NCBI GenBank assembly: GCA_039527025.1
Contig: BAAAJN010000017.1
Span: 19,363 to 83,362 of the forward strand
Direction of reading: 5' to 3'
Source of the DNA: Microlunatus lacustris
Lineage (GTDB): Bacteria; Actinomycetota; Actinomycetes; Propionibacteriales; Propionibacteriaceae
DNA length: 64,000 bases
A program made the translations under genes and the position numbers. Positions within the stretch are counted from its first letter, which is position 1. Each line of letters begins with the position of its first letter. The notes under the pieces were generated by a model. The model was not told the DNA's origin. It did no database searches and worked only from the letters and a program-made list of their open reading frames with translations. This document shows positions 1-9,666 of the stretch, in pieces.

Positions 1-735
1 GACGACGGCGGGCGAGCGGTCCAGGTACTGGCGGACGAGAGCCTCGAGCAGCTCACCCTGGCGCCGGTCCATCCGCGACCGGGGCAGGCCCCGGACCGGG
101 AACCCGACGACGGCGGGGTCCTGCCGGGTCAGCAGGTCGTCGGGAGCCGGCCCCGGGGCGACCGCGTCGCGGCGCTGGTCGTCCTCCAGGACGGCCATGA
201 GCTGGCGGGCCAGGTCCTGCTCCCGCGGGAGCGACTGGAAGCCGCGGTGCAGGCCCTTCGTGATCTCAGCCGGCTGGGCGCCGACGAACTGCGGCGTGGT
301 GACCACGGCGTCGCCGACCAGGGTCGCCTGCGCGACCAGGTGGTGGCCGCTGATCCGCCAGGACCACGGCTCACCGGTACCGGGCCGGCCGAGCACCCGG
401 AGCCAGTAGATCGGGTCGAGGTGCGGAGTTGGGGCGTGGTCGGCCGGGCTCAGCTCGCGACGGATCTCCTCCGTGCGCAGCACCATCGCGAGGTCGGCGC
501 GGCCGCGGGGGCTGAACGCGGTCTCCAGCAGGTCCTGTGCGCGGTCCCGCTGCACGGGGGTCAGCCGGCCGAGCAGCAGCCCCGGCCGCTCGCCGGGCAG
601 GTAGGTCCAGTCGTGCCACTCCGCGGTCGAGAACGGCCCGGACACCGCCCGGCGCTGGTCGGCGTCGAGGGCGTCGAGCAGGTCGGTCGCCGCCCGGCGC
701 ATGGTCTGGGCCAGCGGGGCCGTGGAGGTGCTCAC
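1..735 (-). CDS. DUF3500 family protein (3' end outside window)
   Basis: Reading leftward from a GTG at 735, 245 codons stay open to the window edge, so the C-terminus is missing. Visible features are an EWHDWTYLPGERPGL segment, then a YWLRVLG block and a WSWRISGHHLV block. This order of Trp/Tyr-rich blocks and a GHH motif is what I know from DUF3500 proteins, whose biochemical role is not established. It lies 46 bp downstream of guaB1 on the same strand. It has its own promoter-like hexamer TACGGT six bases before the GTG and no Shine-Dalgarno, so it is probably a leaderless transcript. Family assignment comes from motif recall; the start is well supported. Confidence 0.7.
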   Translation of the reverse strand, partial: MSTSTAPLAQTMRRAATDLLDALDADQRRAVSGPFSTAEWHDWTYLPGERPGLLLGRLTPVQRDRAQDLLETAFSPRGRADLAMVLRTEEIRRELSPADHAPTPHLDPIYWLRVLGRPGTGEPWSWRISGHHLVAQATLVGDAVVTTPQFVGAQPAEITKGLHRGFQSLPREQDLARQLMAVLEDDQRRDAVAPGPAPDDLLTRQDPAVVGFPVRGLPRSRMDRRQGELLEALVRQYLDRSPAVV

Positions 736-741
736 GTCCGC

Positions 742-747
742 ACCGTA
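742..747 (-). promoter_or_regulatory. -10 element of DUF3500 gene (leaderless)
   Basis: TACGGT on the minus strand, followed by 6 nt and the GTG start. No ribosome binding site lies between them. Confidence 0.5.
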
Positions 748-781
748 GCCTGCGCTGCGTCACGGGGGTGCTGGCCCCGGG

Positions 782-2245
782 TCACCAGCTGGAGTGCAGC
801 GGCCGTCCCTCGTCGTAGCCGGAGCCGGACTGCACCCCGACCACCGCGAGCTCGGCGAACTCCTCCAGGGTGCTCGCCCCGGCGTAGGTGCAGCTGCTGC
901 GGACGCCAGCGACGATCGAGTCGATCAGGTCCTCCACGCTCGGCCGGTCCGGGTCCAGGTACATGCGGCCGGTCGAGATGCCCTCCTCGAACAGGGCGGC
1001 CCGGGCCCGGTCGAAGCCGGACGAGTCGCGGGTGCGCAGCTTGACCGCCCGGGCCGAGGCCATCCCGTAGGACTCCTTGTACTGGCGGCCCTGCGCGTCG
1101 GTCATCAGGTCGCCGGTGCTCTCGTAGGTGCCGGCGAACCAGGACCCGATCATCACGCTGCCCGCTCCGGCCGCCAGCGCCAGTGCGACGTCGCGGGGGT
1201 AGCGGACGCCGCCGTCAGCCCAGATCGAGCGGCCGACCGAGCGGGCCGCCTCCGCGCACTCCAGGACGGCGCTGAACTGGGGTCGGCCCACGCCCGTCAT
1301 CATCCGGGTCGTGCACATGGCGCCTGGTCCGACGCCCACCTTGACCACGTCGGCGCCCGCGTCGACGAGGTCGAGCACCCCGGCCGTCGACACGACGTTG
1401 CCCGCGACCAGCGGCACCCGGCGGCCGCCGCCCTCCACCTGGCTGTCCCGCACCTCTCGCACGCTCTTCAGCGCCTGCAGCATCTTCTCCTGGTGGCCGT
1501 GCGCGGTGTCGACGACGAGCACGTCGACACCCCCGGCCAGCAGGGCCTCCGCCCGACCCGCCACGTCGCCGTTGATCCCGACCGCGGCGCCGGTCAGCAG
1601 GCGGCCGTCAGCGTCCAGCGCCGGGCGGTACAGGGTCGAGCGGAGCGCCGCCTTGCGGGTCATCACGCCCAGCAGGCGGCCGTCCTCGACCACCAGGGCG
1701 GCCTGCAGGTGCCGGCTGCTCAGGGCGTCGAAGATGTCGGTCGCCGAGGTGCCCGGCGGCACGGTGAGGACGTCGTCGGACATCACCTCGTGCACCTGGG
1801 CGAAGCGGTCGACGCCGGCCGCGTCGGCCTCGCTGACCGTGCCCAGCGGACGGCCGTCCTCCACCACGACCACCAGCCCGTGCGCCCGCTTGGGCAGCAG
1901 GGACAGCGCCTCCCCGACCGTGCTGTGCGGGGCGACGGACACCGCGGTGTCGTACAGGGGGTGGGAGCCCTTGACCCTCGCGGTCACGTCGGCGACGACA
2001 TCGGTGGGGATGTCCTGCGGGATGATCGCCACCCCGCCCCGACGCGCCACCGTCTCGGCCATCCGACGGCCGGAGACGGCGGTCATGTTCGCCACCACCA
2101 GCGGCAGGGTGGTGCCGATCCCGTCGGTGCTGGCCAGGTCGACGTGCAGGCGCGAGGCCACCGACGAACGGCGGGGCACCATGAACACGTCGGAGTAGGT
2201 CAGGTCGTGGGCGGGCGGAGGAGTCAGGAAGCGCACGGCGTCCAT
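782..2245 (-). CDS. guaB1: GuaB1-type IMP dehydrogenase family protein (GMP reductase-like)
   Basis: 487 aa from the ATG at 2245 (MDAVRFL). The IMPDH/GMPR TIM barrel is interrupted by two CBS domains at about residues 95-205. The catalytic cysteine is C311 in GPGAMCTT, followed by GVGRPQ. An ADGGVRYPRD block and a C-terminal KLRTRDSSGF/EEGI flap region complete the fold. The actinobacterial paralogue GuaB1 (Rv1843c-like) is, from published work on mycobacteria, a GMP reductase that converts GMP to IMP in purine salvage rather than a biosynthetic dehydrogenase; the function here is inferred from that. A longer in-frame reading upstream exists, but it runs through the divergent gst gene and is not believable. 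No clear -10 hexamer or strong ribosome site precedes the ATG. Confidence 0.85.
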   Translation of the reverse strand: MDAVRFLTPPPAHDLTYSDVFMVPRRSSVASRLHVDLASTDGIGTTLPLVVANMTAVSGRRMAETVARRGGVAIIPQDIPTDVVADVTARVKGSHPLYDTAVSVAPHSTVGEALSLLPKRAHGLVVVVEDGRPLGTVSEADAAGVDRFAQVHEVMSDDVLTVPPGTSATDIFDALSSRHLQAALVVEDGRLLGVMTRKAALRSTLYRPALDADGRLLTGAAVGINGDVAGRAEALLAGGVDVLVVDTAHGHQEKMLQALKSVREVRDSQVEGGGRRVPLVAGNVVSTAGVLDLVDAGADVVKVGVGPGAMCTTRMMTGVGRPQFSAVLECAEAARSVGRSIWADGGVRYPRDVALALAAGAGSVMIGSWFAGTYESTGDLMTDAQGRQYKESYGMASARAVKLRTRDSSGFDRARAALFEEGISTGRMYLDPDRPSVEDLIDSIVAGVRSSCTYAGASTLEEFAELAVVGVQSGSGYDEGRPLHSSW

Positions 2246-2326
2246 TGTCCCTGCCCGCGCAGGATCTGGCGATCTGGCGGCGGACGAGCCTCGTCCGCCT
2301 CGCCCCGGTGGCCGCGGGAGGTCAAC

Positions 2327-2332
2327 TACCGT
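2327..2332 (+). promoter_or_regulatory. -10 element of the gst gene (leaderless)
   Basis: TACCGT, a 6-nt spacer, then ATG at 2339. No Shine-Dalgarno. Confidence 0.5.
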
Positions 2333-2338
2333 GGCTCC

Positions 2339-3391
<1,053 letters not shown>

Positions 3392-3406
3392 GCGCGTCCT
3401 CCGGGT

Positions 3407-4225
3407 CTAGCCCTCGTCCGTCCCCGGGCTGCTGACCGGGCTGCTGGTCGAGGGGCCGGGGGCAGCAGTCGGTCCACTGCTGGCGCTGGGAGCCGGCGCA
3501 CCCGGCGCGGGGTCTTCGGCGGATGGCTCCGGCTCGGGCTCCGGGGGAGCCTCCGGCGTCTCCTCGGGTGCCGGGGACCCGCTTTCCGAGGGCTCGGCCG
3601 TCGCGCTCGGGGCGCCGGACGGTGACGTCGAGGCGGACGGCGCGGGGGTGGGGCTGTCGACCGGCTGCGGGGCCGCGCGACCGGGCTCGGCCACCCGTCC
3701 GACGGTCGTGCCGTCGCCACCGGACAGGGCGCTGCCCGTGGCCAGCTCCAGTCCCGTGAGCACCAGCCCGGCCAGGGCGAAGGCGGCCAGGGAGGCGACC
3801 ACCACGTTCTTCCAGGACAGCCGGGGGCCGCGGCTGCGCGCCGTCTCCACGCCGCCGGGCGGAGCGCTCGGCTGGGCGGGGGCGTCGCCCGACGCCAGCC
3901 CGTCCCGGTCCTCGACCGTCTCGACGGTGGCAGGGACGGGGGAGCCCGCCACCCGGGCCTGCAGCACCGTCCGCACCCGGTGCTGCGTCGACCGCAGCGA
4001 GGCGGTGTAGACGCTGCCGGCCACCGCGGCCACGACGCTGGCCAGCGCGGCGCCGACCACGGTGCCGGCGACGCTGAGCCGGGAGCCCAGGAAGGCCGCG
4101 GTCATGGCGGCCAGAGCGCCCGCCAGGACCTGGGTCCACGACAGCTCGATCTTCGGCCTGGCCGGTTCCTCGTAGCCGGCCTCACGGGGCGTGGGGTTCT
4201 GCGGGGGACGGGTGTCGGTGCTCAA
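3407..4225 (-). CDS. membrane protein with Pro/Ser-rich tail, function unknown
   Basis: 272 aa from a TTG start. A GAGGA ribosome site lies 3 nt upstream of the TTG and no better start exists. The first third has two hydrophobic segments (about residues 32-72), a third follows at about 140-165, and the last 90 residues are almost only Pro, Ser, Ala, Thr, Glu and Gly, typical of an exported low-complexity tail. No catalytic motif is visible. It lies between the convergent gst gene and the end of the cytochrome bc1 operon, with no obvious functional link. I do not recognise the family. Confidence 0.6.
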   Translation of the reverse strand: MSTDTRPPQNPTPREAGYEEPARPKIELSWTQVLAGALAAMTAAFLGSRLSVAGTVVGAALASVVAAVAGSVYTASLRSTQHRVRTVLQARVAGSPVPATVETVEDRDGLASGDAPAQPSAPPGGVETARSRGPRLSWKNVVVASLAAFALAGLVLTGLELATGSALSGGDGTTVGRVAEPGRAAPQPVDSPTPAPSASTSPSGAPSATAEPSESGSPAPEETPEAPPEPEPEPSAEDPAPGAPAPSASSGPTAAPGPSTSSPVSSPGTDEG

Positions 4226-4365
4226 CGTTCCTCAACTTCTCGGTGCTCGGCGGGCAGGGCGCCACCTCGGGCGGCGCGCGCGTCCAAACCGGGTCAACGC
4301 CGGAGGGGCCCCGATCGTTGTCGACCCCGGCCAGAAGTGAGCAAGCCCACAAGCCCGGACGCGAC

Positions 4366-4395
4366 AGCGCCCCCGGTCGGAGGACCGGGGGCGCT
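4366..4395 (-). terminator. GC-rich hairpin terminator of the qcr operon
   Basis: A perfect 13-bp stem (4366-4378 with 4383-4395) and the tetraloop GGAG lie 12 bp after the qcrB stop codon. No U-tract follows, which is common for actinobacterial terminators. Confidence 0.7.
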
Positions 4396-4406
4396 GCGCG
4401 CAGGTG

Positions 4407-6194
4407 CTACTGGTCGACGACGTTCTGCTGCTTGCCCGCGGCGATCGAAGGGCGGCCGTTGCCCTCGTGCCCGTCGGTCAGCACGTGGTGGTCGTCGTGG
4501 CCGTTGCCCTCGTGCCCGTCGGTCAGCGCGTGGTCGTCGTCGTGACCGTGGTGCGCCGCCTCCTCCAGCTCCGCCCGCGTCGGCTTGCGCAGGTCGTCGA
4601 TGAAGAAGAACCGACTGGCCCGACGGCGCAGCTGCTCCACCCGCATCTCCTTGGCCTTGACGTCGCCGTCCTGGGCCGGGAGCAGTGCGGGCTGCTGCTT
4701 GTGCTGGGTCAGGGTGTAGGCCTCGCCCACCGAGATCGGCGCGTGCCGCTCGGAGTAGGAGCCCGACGGGTCGCGCTCGAGGACGCCCGTCTCGGCCCCG
4801 TGCAGCAGACGCTCCTGGTCAGCCCGCTGGAGGGCGATGCAGATGCGCTTGGTGACGATGAAGGCGATCACCGGGGCCACGAAGACCGCGACCCGCAGGA
4901 AGTAGGTCACCGCGTTCAGCGAGACCCGGAACTGGGTGGCGACCAGGTCGTTGCCGCCGCCGATCCAGAACATCCCGTAGCAGGTCATCGCCGCGACACC
5001 GAAGGCGGTGCGGGTCGGGGCGTTGCGCGGCCGGTCGGCGACGTGGTGCTCCGTCTTGTCCTTGGTCACCCACTGCTCGATGAACGGGTAGACCGCCATC
5101 ACCACGAAGAACCCGGTGAGCAGGCCGACGCCCGGCAGGAACACGTTCCACGACCAGGTGGTGCCACCGATGTGCCACTCCCAGTTGGGCATGATCCGGA
5201 TCGCGCCCTCGACGAAGCCCATGTACCAGTCGGGCTGGGAGCCGGCCGTGACCTGGGCCGGGTTGTAGGGCCCGTAGGTCCACAGCGGGTTGATCTGCAT
5301 CAGGCCACCCATGAGGGTCAGCAGCCCGAAGACGATGAAGAAGAAGCCACCCGCCTTGGCGGCGTAGACCGGGAAGACCGGGTAGCCGACGACGTTGCCC
5401 TCGTTGCGGCCCGGGCCGGGGAACTGGGTGTGCTTGTGGTACACGACCAGCGCGAGGTGCGCCGCGATCAGTCCGAGGAGGATCGCGGGCAGCAGCAGGA
5501 CGTGGACGATGTAGAGCCGCGACACGATCAGGTCGCCCGGGAACTCCCCGGCGAAGACGAAGAACTCCGCCCAGGTGCCGATCAGCGGGATCGAGCGGAC
5601 CAGTCCGTCGACGAACCGCAGACCGGTGCCGGACAGCAGGTCGTCCGGCAGGGAGTAGCCGGCGAAGCCCTCGATCAGGCCGACGCCCAGCATGGCGACA
5701 CCGATGACCCAGTTGATCTCGCGCGGCTTGCGGAAGGCGCCGGTGAAGAACACCCGGAGGCTGTGCGCGAGCATCGCGGCCAGGAAGAGCGCGGCCGCCC
5801 AGTGGTGCATCTGGCGCACCAGCAGACCGCCGCGGATGTCGAAGGAGATCGCCAGCGTGGAGGCGAACGACTCCGACATCGCGATGCCGCGGAGCAGCTG
5901 GTAGCTGCCCTCGTACTCGATCTCGGCCATCGACGGCTTGTACCAGAACGACAGGAACGTGCCGCTGATCAGCAGGATGATGAACGAGTAGAGCGCGATC
6001 TCCCCGAGCAGGAACGACCAGTGGTCGGGGAACACCTTGCGGATGAAGGGCCGGCTCAGGGTGGCGATACCCAGCCGTTCGTCGGCCCACCGCGCCGGGC
6101 CGGAGGCCGCCTTGAAGACGGGTCCGAGCTCCTTCTGCGGGACGTGCGCCTCGACGGCCTTCTGGTCGTCGACGGTCGCTGCTGGCTTAGCCAT
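4407..6194 (-). CDS. qcrB: cytochrome bc1 complex cytochrome b subunit
   Basis: 595 aa. This is the heme-b-carrying membrane subunit of the menaquinol:cytochrome c reductase, which works with QcrA and QcrC and, in Actinobacteria, in a supercomplex with the aa3 oxidase. It is longer than a classical cytochrome b, as is usual for the actinobacterial type. Heme-ligand regions (QMHHWAAALFLAAMLAH and VHVLLLPAILLGLIAAH) and the PDWYMGF quinol-site region are present. The C-terminus extends into the cytoplasm and carries two near-identical 15-residue His/Asp/Gly-rich units (4455-4544). The start is 6 bp after the qcrA stop, so translation is probably coupled. Confidence 0.95.
   Translation of the reverse strand: MAKPAATVDDQKAVEAHVPQKELGPVFKAASGPARWADERLGIATLSRPFIRKVFPDHWSFLLGEIALYSFIILLISGTFLSFWYKPSMAEIEYEGSYQLLRGIAMSESFASTLAISFDIRGGLLVRQMHHWAAALFLAAMLAHSLRVFFTGAFRKPREINWVIGVAMLGVGLIEGFAGYSLPDDLLSGTGLRFVDGLVRSIPLIGTWAEFFVFAGEFPGDLIVSRLYIVHVLLLPAILLGLIAAHLALVVYHKHTQFPGPGRNEGNVVGYPVFPVYAAKAGGFFFIVFGLLTLMGGLMQINPLWTYGPYNPAQVTAGSQPDWYMGFVEGAIRIMPNWEWHIGGTTWSWNVFLPGVGLLTGFFVVMAVYPFIEQWVTKDKTEHHVADRPRNAPTRTAFGVAAMTCYGMFWIGGGNDLVATQFRVSLNAVTYFLRVAVFVAPVIAFIVTKRICIALQRADQERLLHGAETGVLERDPSGSYSERHAPISVGEAYTLTQHKQQPALLPAQDGDVKAKEMRVEQLRRRASRFFFIDDLRKPTRAELEEAAHHGHDDDHALTDGHEGNGHDDHHVLTDGHEGNGRPSIAAGKQQNVVDQ
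4455..4544 (-). repeat. two tandem 45-bp units in the 3' end of qcrB
   Basis: Units 4455-4499 and 4500-4544 differ at only a few bases and encode the His-rich repeats HDDHHVLTDGHEGNG and HDDDHALTDGHEGNG. Confidence 0.9.
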
Positions 6195-6200
6195 CAGTGG

Positions 6201-7298
6201 TCATTCTCCTTTGAAGTCCCCGCGGGAGTCCCGCTCGAAGTAGCTCGGGCCCACGGGGACGTCGAAACCGTCGCGGGCCACGAGGTAGCCCTCGGCGTCG
6301 GTGGTGATGGGTAGCTGCGGCAGCGCACGCGCCGCCGGGCCGAAGACCACCAGGCCGGAGTCACCGAGGTCGAAGGTCGACTGGTGGCAGGGGCACAGGA
6401 GGTGGTGGGTCTGCTGCTCCCACAGGCTGATGGGGCAGCCCACGTGCGTGCAGATCTTGGAGTAGCAGAGGATGCCGCCGACCTGCCAGTCGCGCCGCTC
6501 CTCGGGGATCTTGATGTCGTTCGGGTCCATCCGGACGAGGATGATCGAGCTCTTCGCCTTCTCCTGCAGGAGCTCCGTCCCGTGGAACTCCTGGAGGTTC
6601 TCCGGCTGGGCGTTGACGAGCTGGCCGATGACCAGCTCGCTGGCCTTGATCGGGGCGTAGGTGACGTCGTGGACGAGCCGGATGCCTTCCTTCCAGATCG
6701 TCTGCTCGATCGTGGCTGCGCGCACCCGCTTGGTGGGCCAGGGCCCCAGGTCGGCGAAGCTGACGATCAGCGGCAGGCCGAGCGCGGCGAGCGCGCCGCC
6801 GAGGCTGTAGCCCAGCACCTTGCGGCGACGGATGCCCGACTCGTCGGTACCGGCGTCCAGCTCGCGCAGGACGTACTCGACGTCCTCCTTGGTCGACGCC
6901 GCACCGTGGCGGTGGTCGACCATCTCGTGGTCGTCCATCAGCTGGCGGCCCCACTGGACCGCTCCGATGCCGATCAGCATCAGGGCCAGACCCGAGGTGA
7001 TGCCCAGCCCGATGTTCTTGGCGTTCTGACCGAGGAACGCTGCCTCGCGGGGGACCGCGAAGTAGATGACCACGAACAAGATGGCCAGCACCGGCACGAG
7101 GCCGAACATGGTCGCCACCTGCCGGGTGGCCCGGTCGGCGGCCTTCTCGTCGACGTCGGTCAGCCGGGGCAGGTGCTCCGGCAGGCCCGGGTCGGGGACG
7201 GGGTAGCGCTCGTCGTCCCGGACGGTGTCCATCTCGGCGCGGTGCTGCGCCGCGGCGTCCAGCTCGTGGCCGCTGTTGCGCGGGGTCAGGTCGGTCAC
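6201..7298 (-). CDS. qcrA: cytochrome bc1 complex Rieske iron-sulfur subunit
   Basis: 365 aa. The GTG start at 7298 overlaps the qcrC stop (GTGA), so I prefer it to a longer in-frame reading. The N-terminal part has three membrane helices: one pair at about residues 65-120 and one near 165-185. This is the three-helix actinobacterial type. The C-terminal Rieske fold holds the [2Fe-2S] ligands in CTHVGC and CPCHQS. It passes electrons from menaquinol at QcrB to the diheme QcrC. It sits between qcrC and qcrB in one transcription unit. Confidence 0.95.
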   Translation of the reverse strand: MTDLTPRNSGHELDAAAQHRAEMDTVRDDERYPVPDPGLPEHLPRLTDVDEKAADRATRQVATMFGLVPVLAILFVVIYFAVPREAAFLGQNAKNIGLGITSGLALMLIGIGAVQWGRQLMDDHEMVDHRHGAASTKEDVEYVLRELDAGTDESGIRRRKVLGYSLGGALAALGLPLIVSFADLGPWPTKRVRAATIEQTIWKEGIRLVHDVTYAPIKASELVIGQLVNAQPENLQEFHGTELLQEKAKSSIILVRMDPNDIKIPEERRDWQVGGILCYSKICTHVGCPISLWEQQTHHLLCPCHQSTFDLGDSGLVVFGPAARALPQLPITTDAEGYLVARDGFDVPVGPSYFERDSRGDFKGE

Positions 7299-8110
7299 TT
7301 CGCCTTCGTTCCCTTCGCGGCGATCCAGACGGCGATGGCCGACAGTCCGCCGATGCCGACGATCCAGCCCCACAGGCCCTCGCTGACCGGGCCGAGCCCG
7401 CCCAGCTGCAGCCCACCGGCGCTGGGCTGCTCGTGCAGGGTGTTGAGGTAGGCGATGATCGCCCGCTTGTCCTCCGGGGTGAGGACGCCGTCGGAGAAGA
7501 CCGGCATCTGCTGCGGCCCGGTGATCAGCGCCTCGTAGATGTGCAGGTTGCTCACCCCGAAGAGCGAGGGGGCGTACTTCCCGCCCGGCAGCGCGCCGCC
7601 GGCGCCCTCGAAGTTGTGGCAGGCCGAGCAGTTGGTGCGGAAGAGCTCGCCGCCACGGGCGATGTCCTCCTCGCTCAGACCGGCCGGGTCGTACTGCGAC
7701 GGGTCGGGGATCTCCGGGCCGGGGCCGAGGGTGGCGACGAAGGCGGCCAGGGCGGCGACCTCCTCGGGGGTGTACCGGTTCTGCTTGACCGGGGCCTGGG
7801 CCTCCGGGCGGGCCATCGGCATCCGGCCGGTGCCGACCTGGAACTCGACCGACGCGGCGCCGACGCCGGCCAGCGGCGGCCCCTGGATCTCACCGCTGCT
7901 CTGGCCCTCGCCGTTCAGGCCGTGGCAGGACGAGCAGCCGACGGCGAAGAGGGCACGGCCCTCCTCGACCTGCTGGCTGGTGCCGGTGTCGGCCGAGGAC
8001 TGCCCGGCCGGCGCGAGCACCGCGTAGAGGGAGCCCATGACGAAGAGCCCCAGCACCAGCAGCAGCGCCTTGGCTGCCGGGTGCCGTCGTCGGGAGGACA
8101 GGAATCGCAC
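7295..8110 (-). CDS. qcrC: cytochrome bc1 complex diheme cytochrome c subunit
   Basis: 271 aa, GTG start preceded by AGAGGGA at 7 nt. An N-terminal membrane helix (LLLVLGLFVMGSLYAVLA) precedes two cytochrome c domains with heme sites CSSCHG and CSACHN. A second hydrophobic segment near the C-terminus anchors the protein on the outer face. In Actinobacteria this diheme subunit replaces the separate soluble cytochrome c and donates electrons directly to the aa3 oxidase. Its stop overlaps the qcrA start by 4 nt. Confidence 0.95.
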   Translation of the reverse strand: MRFLSSRRRHPAAKALLLVLGLFVMGSLYAVLAPAGQSSADTGTSQQVEEGRALFAVGCSSCHGLNGEGQSSGEIQGPPLAGVGAASVEFQVGTGRMPMARPEAQAPVKQNRYTPEEVAALAAFVATLGPGPEIPDPSQYDPAGLSEEDIARGGELFRTNCSACHNFEGAGGALPGGKYAPSLFGVSNLHIYEALITGPQQMPVFSDGVLTPEDKRAIIAYLNTLHEQPSAGGLQLGGLGPVSEGLWGWIVGIGGLSAIAVWIAAKGTKAK

Positions 8111-8208
8111 GGGTGGTCCCTCTCAGGATGTTCGCTCTTGCTCTGCGGGGCTGACAGGTATTCAGTTGTGGGGGCTGCGGCGGATGCGCCGCGGGTGCGC
8201 GGATCCGG

Positions 8209-8919
8209 TCAGCGCAGCAGGTAGATCACGCCGAAGAGAGCGATCCAGACGACGTCGACGAAGTGCCAGTAGTAGGACACTACAACGGCGCTGACGGCCT
8301 GCTCGTGGGTGAAGGTCCGGGCCAGGTAGGTGCGGCCGAGCAGCAGCACGAAGGCGATCAGACCGCCGATCACGTGCAGGCCGTGGAAGCCGGTGGCCAG
8401 GTAGAACACCGAGCCGTAGACGTCGGAGGACAGGGTCAGCCCCTCGTGGATCAGCTCCGCGTACTCATAGGTCTGGCCACCGATGAAGAAGGCGCCCATG
8501 ACGAAGGTGAGGATGTACCACTCGCGCAGCCCCCACTTGCCGAGAGCGAGCAGCCCGCCGGCCCGGGAGACCTGGCCGCGCTCCGCGGCGAAGACGCCCA
8601 TCTGGCAGGTGAAGGAGCTGGCCACCAGCACCGCCGTGTTCGCGATGGCGAAGGGGACGTTCAGCAGGGCCGTCTGCTGGTCCCACAGGCTCTCGAAGCC
8701 GCCGCCCGCCGCCTGGGAGTTCGTCACGTTGCGGATCGTGAAGTACGCCGCGAACAGCGCCGCGAAGAACATCAGCTCCGAGGCGAGCCAGACGATGGTG
8801 CCGACGGCGACCATGTCCGGGCGCCCGGGCCGACCCCGCAGGCGGGACTGGGGGATCGCGTGCAGGGCGCCCTCCGGCTTGGTCATGGACCCGGAGACGG
8901 CGTGCGTGTGAGTGGCCAC
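8209..8919 (-). CDS. ctaE: cytochrome c oxidase subunit III
   Basis: 236 aa. Membrane helices of subunit III are clear, with the conserved GFHGLHVIGG and YWHFVDVVWIALF segments. It stabilises the aa3 terminal oxidase core. The start is taken as GTG at 8919 because an AATAAT hexamer, the best -10 in this part of the window, ends exactly 6 nt upstream. A GTG at 8925 and longer readings are less likely. The qcrC start follows 98 nt downstream on the same strand, so ctaE-qcrCAB probably form one respiratory operon, as in mycobacteria. Confidence 0.92.
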   Translation of the reverse strand: MATHTHAVSGSMTKPEGALHAIPQSRLRGRPGRPDMVAVGTIVWLASELMFFAALFAAYFTIRNVTNSQAAGGGFESLWDQQTALLNVPFAIANTAVLVASSFTCQMGVFAAERGQVSRAGGLLALGKWGLREWYILTFVMGAFFIGGQTYEYAELIHEGLTLSSDVYGSVFYLATGFHGLHVIGGLIAFVLLLGRTYLARTFTHEQAVSAVVVSYYWHFVDVVWIALFGVIYLLR

Positions 8920-8925
8920 GGGCAC

Positions 8926-8931
8926 ATTATT
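8926..8931 (-). promoter_or_regulatory. -10 element of the ctaE-qcrCAB operon (leaderless)
   Basis: AATAAT on the minus strand, 6 nt before the GTG of ctaE. It matches TATAAT at five of six positions. A GTGACG about 19 nt further upstream may serve as a weak -35. Confidence 0.55.
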
Positions 8932-9188
8932 GCCGCACACCCCGCACCCGTCACGCTGGGGCGCGCGTCGGCTGGGCGCGCGCAGGGCCGGTGCGGGCGA
9001 GGAGCCGGAGGCCGCCACAGGTGTCCAGGCGGGAGTGCGTCCGGCAGGGGAGACGAGGATCACCACGCCGGCCGGCGCCAGCGGTACCCGGGCCACCCGG
9101 GACCGACCACGACACCCCCGGAGCGGAGCACCCTGAGCCCGCCGGCACCACGCCCCGCTGCGGCACGTCCACCGAGAGCGCGGGACGC
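8932..9188. other. divergent intergenic region between ctaE and the receiver-like gene
   Basis: Together with the flanking promoters this is a gene-free stretch of 314 bp. It is GC-rich with short self-complementary stretches (for example around ACCCGGGCCACCCGGG at 9086-9105). I see no coding potential, repeat family or recognisable regulatory motif in it. Confidence 0.5.
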
Positions 9189-9194
9189 TAGGCT
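9189..9194 (+). promoter_or_regulatory. -10 element of the receiver-like gene
   Basis: TAGGCT, giving a leader of about 30 nt that contains GGAG sites before the ATG at 9234. Confidence 0.4.
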
Positions 9195-9233
9195 CCTACC
9201 CGCCGTCCGAGGAGAGTGGAGACGATCGACGTC

Positions 9234-9665
9234 ATGAGCAGCACACCCCAGCCGTCCGCCGAGGTGGCCACCATCCTGCTCTACGCCTCCGACCGGCTGA
9301 CCCGGGAGAACATCCGGTTGGCGCTGGGCCGCAAGGTGGCCCGGGACCTGCCGGTGCAGGTGCTCGAGGTCGCCACCCAGCCCGCGGTGATCTCCGCGAT
9401 GGACGCCGGCGGGATCGACCTCGCCATCCTGGACGGCGAGGCCGTCCCCGGCGGGATGGGCCTGTGCCGCCAGCTCAAGGACGAGATCTTCCGCTGCCCC
9501 CCGGTGCTGGTGCTGACCGGTCGCCGCGACGACGCGTGGCTCGCCACCTGGTCCCGGGCCGATGGCGTGCTGGGGCACCCGGTGGACCCGGTGCGGCTGC
9601 CCGAGGTGGTCGCCGGGCTGCTGCGAGCCGGCGCGGCCCCCGCCGACGCCCCGGCCCCGGCCTGA
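9234..9665 (+). CDS. response-regulator receiver-like protein
   Basis: 143 aa. The sequence has the layout of a single receiver domain: ILLYASDRLTRENIRLAL, a central DLAILDGEAVPGGMGLCRQL with the aspartate expected to accept phosphate, then VLVLTGRRDD and an alpha5 region. No output domain follows, so it would work by protein contact. The acidic pair usual near the N-terminus is reduced (ASDR), so classical Mg-dependent phosphorylation is uncertain. The ATG is chosen with GGAG 12 nt upstream; an in-frame GTG at 9216 is the alternative. It is separated by 1 bp from trpD and is conserved beside trpD and ctaE in related genomes, as I recall. Confidence 0.7.
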   Translation: MSSTPQPSAEVATILLYASDRLTRENIRLALGRKVARDLPVQVLEVATQPAVISAMDAGGIDLAILDGEAVPGGMGLCRQLKDEIFRCPPVLVLTGRRDDAWLATWSRADGVLGHPVDPVRLPEVVAGLLRAGAAPADAPAPA

Positions 9666-9666
9666 C

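Noticed and set aside
4404..6314. 636-codon open frame antisense to qcrB
   Set aside because: Antisense shadow of a highly conserved gene; low-complexity composition.
7299..7373. Longer QcrA start upstream of 7298
   Set aside because: It would read through the end of qcrC in another frame; the GTGA overlap start fits operon structure.
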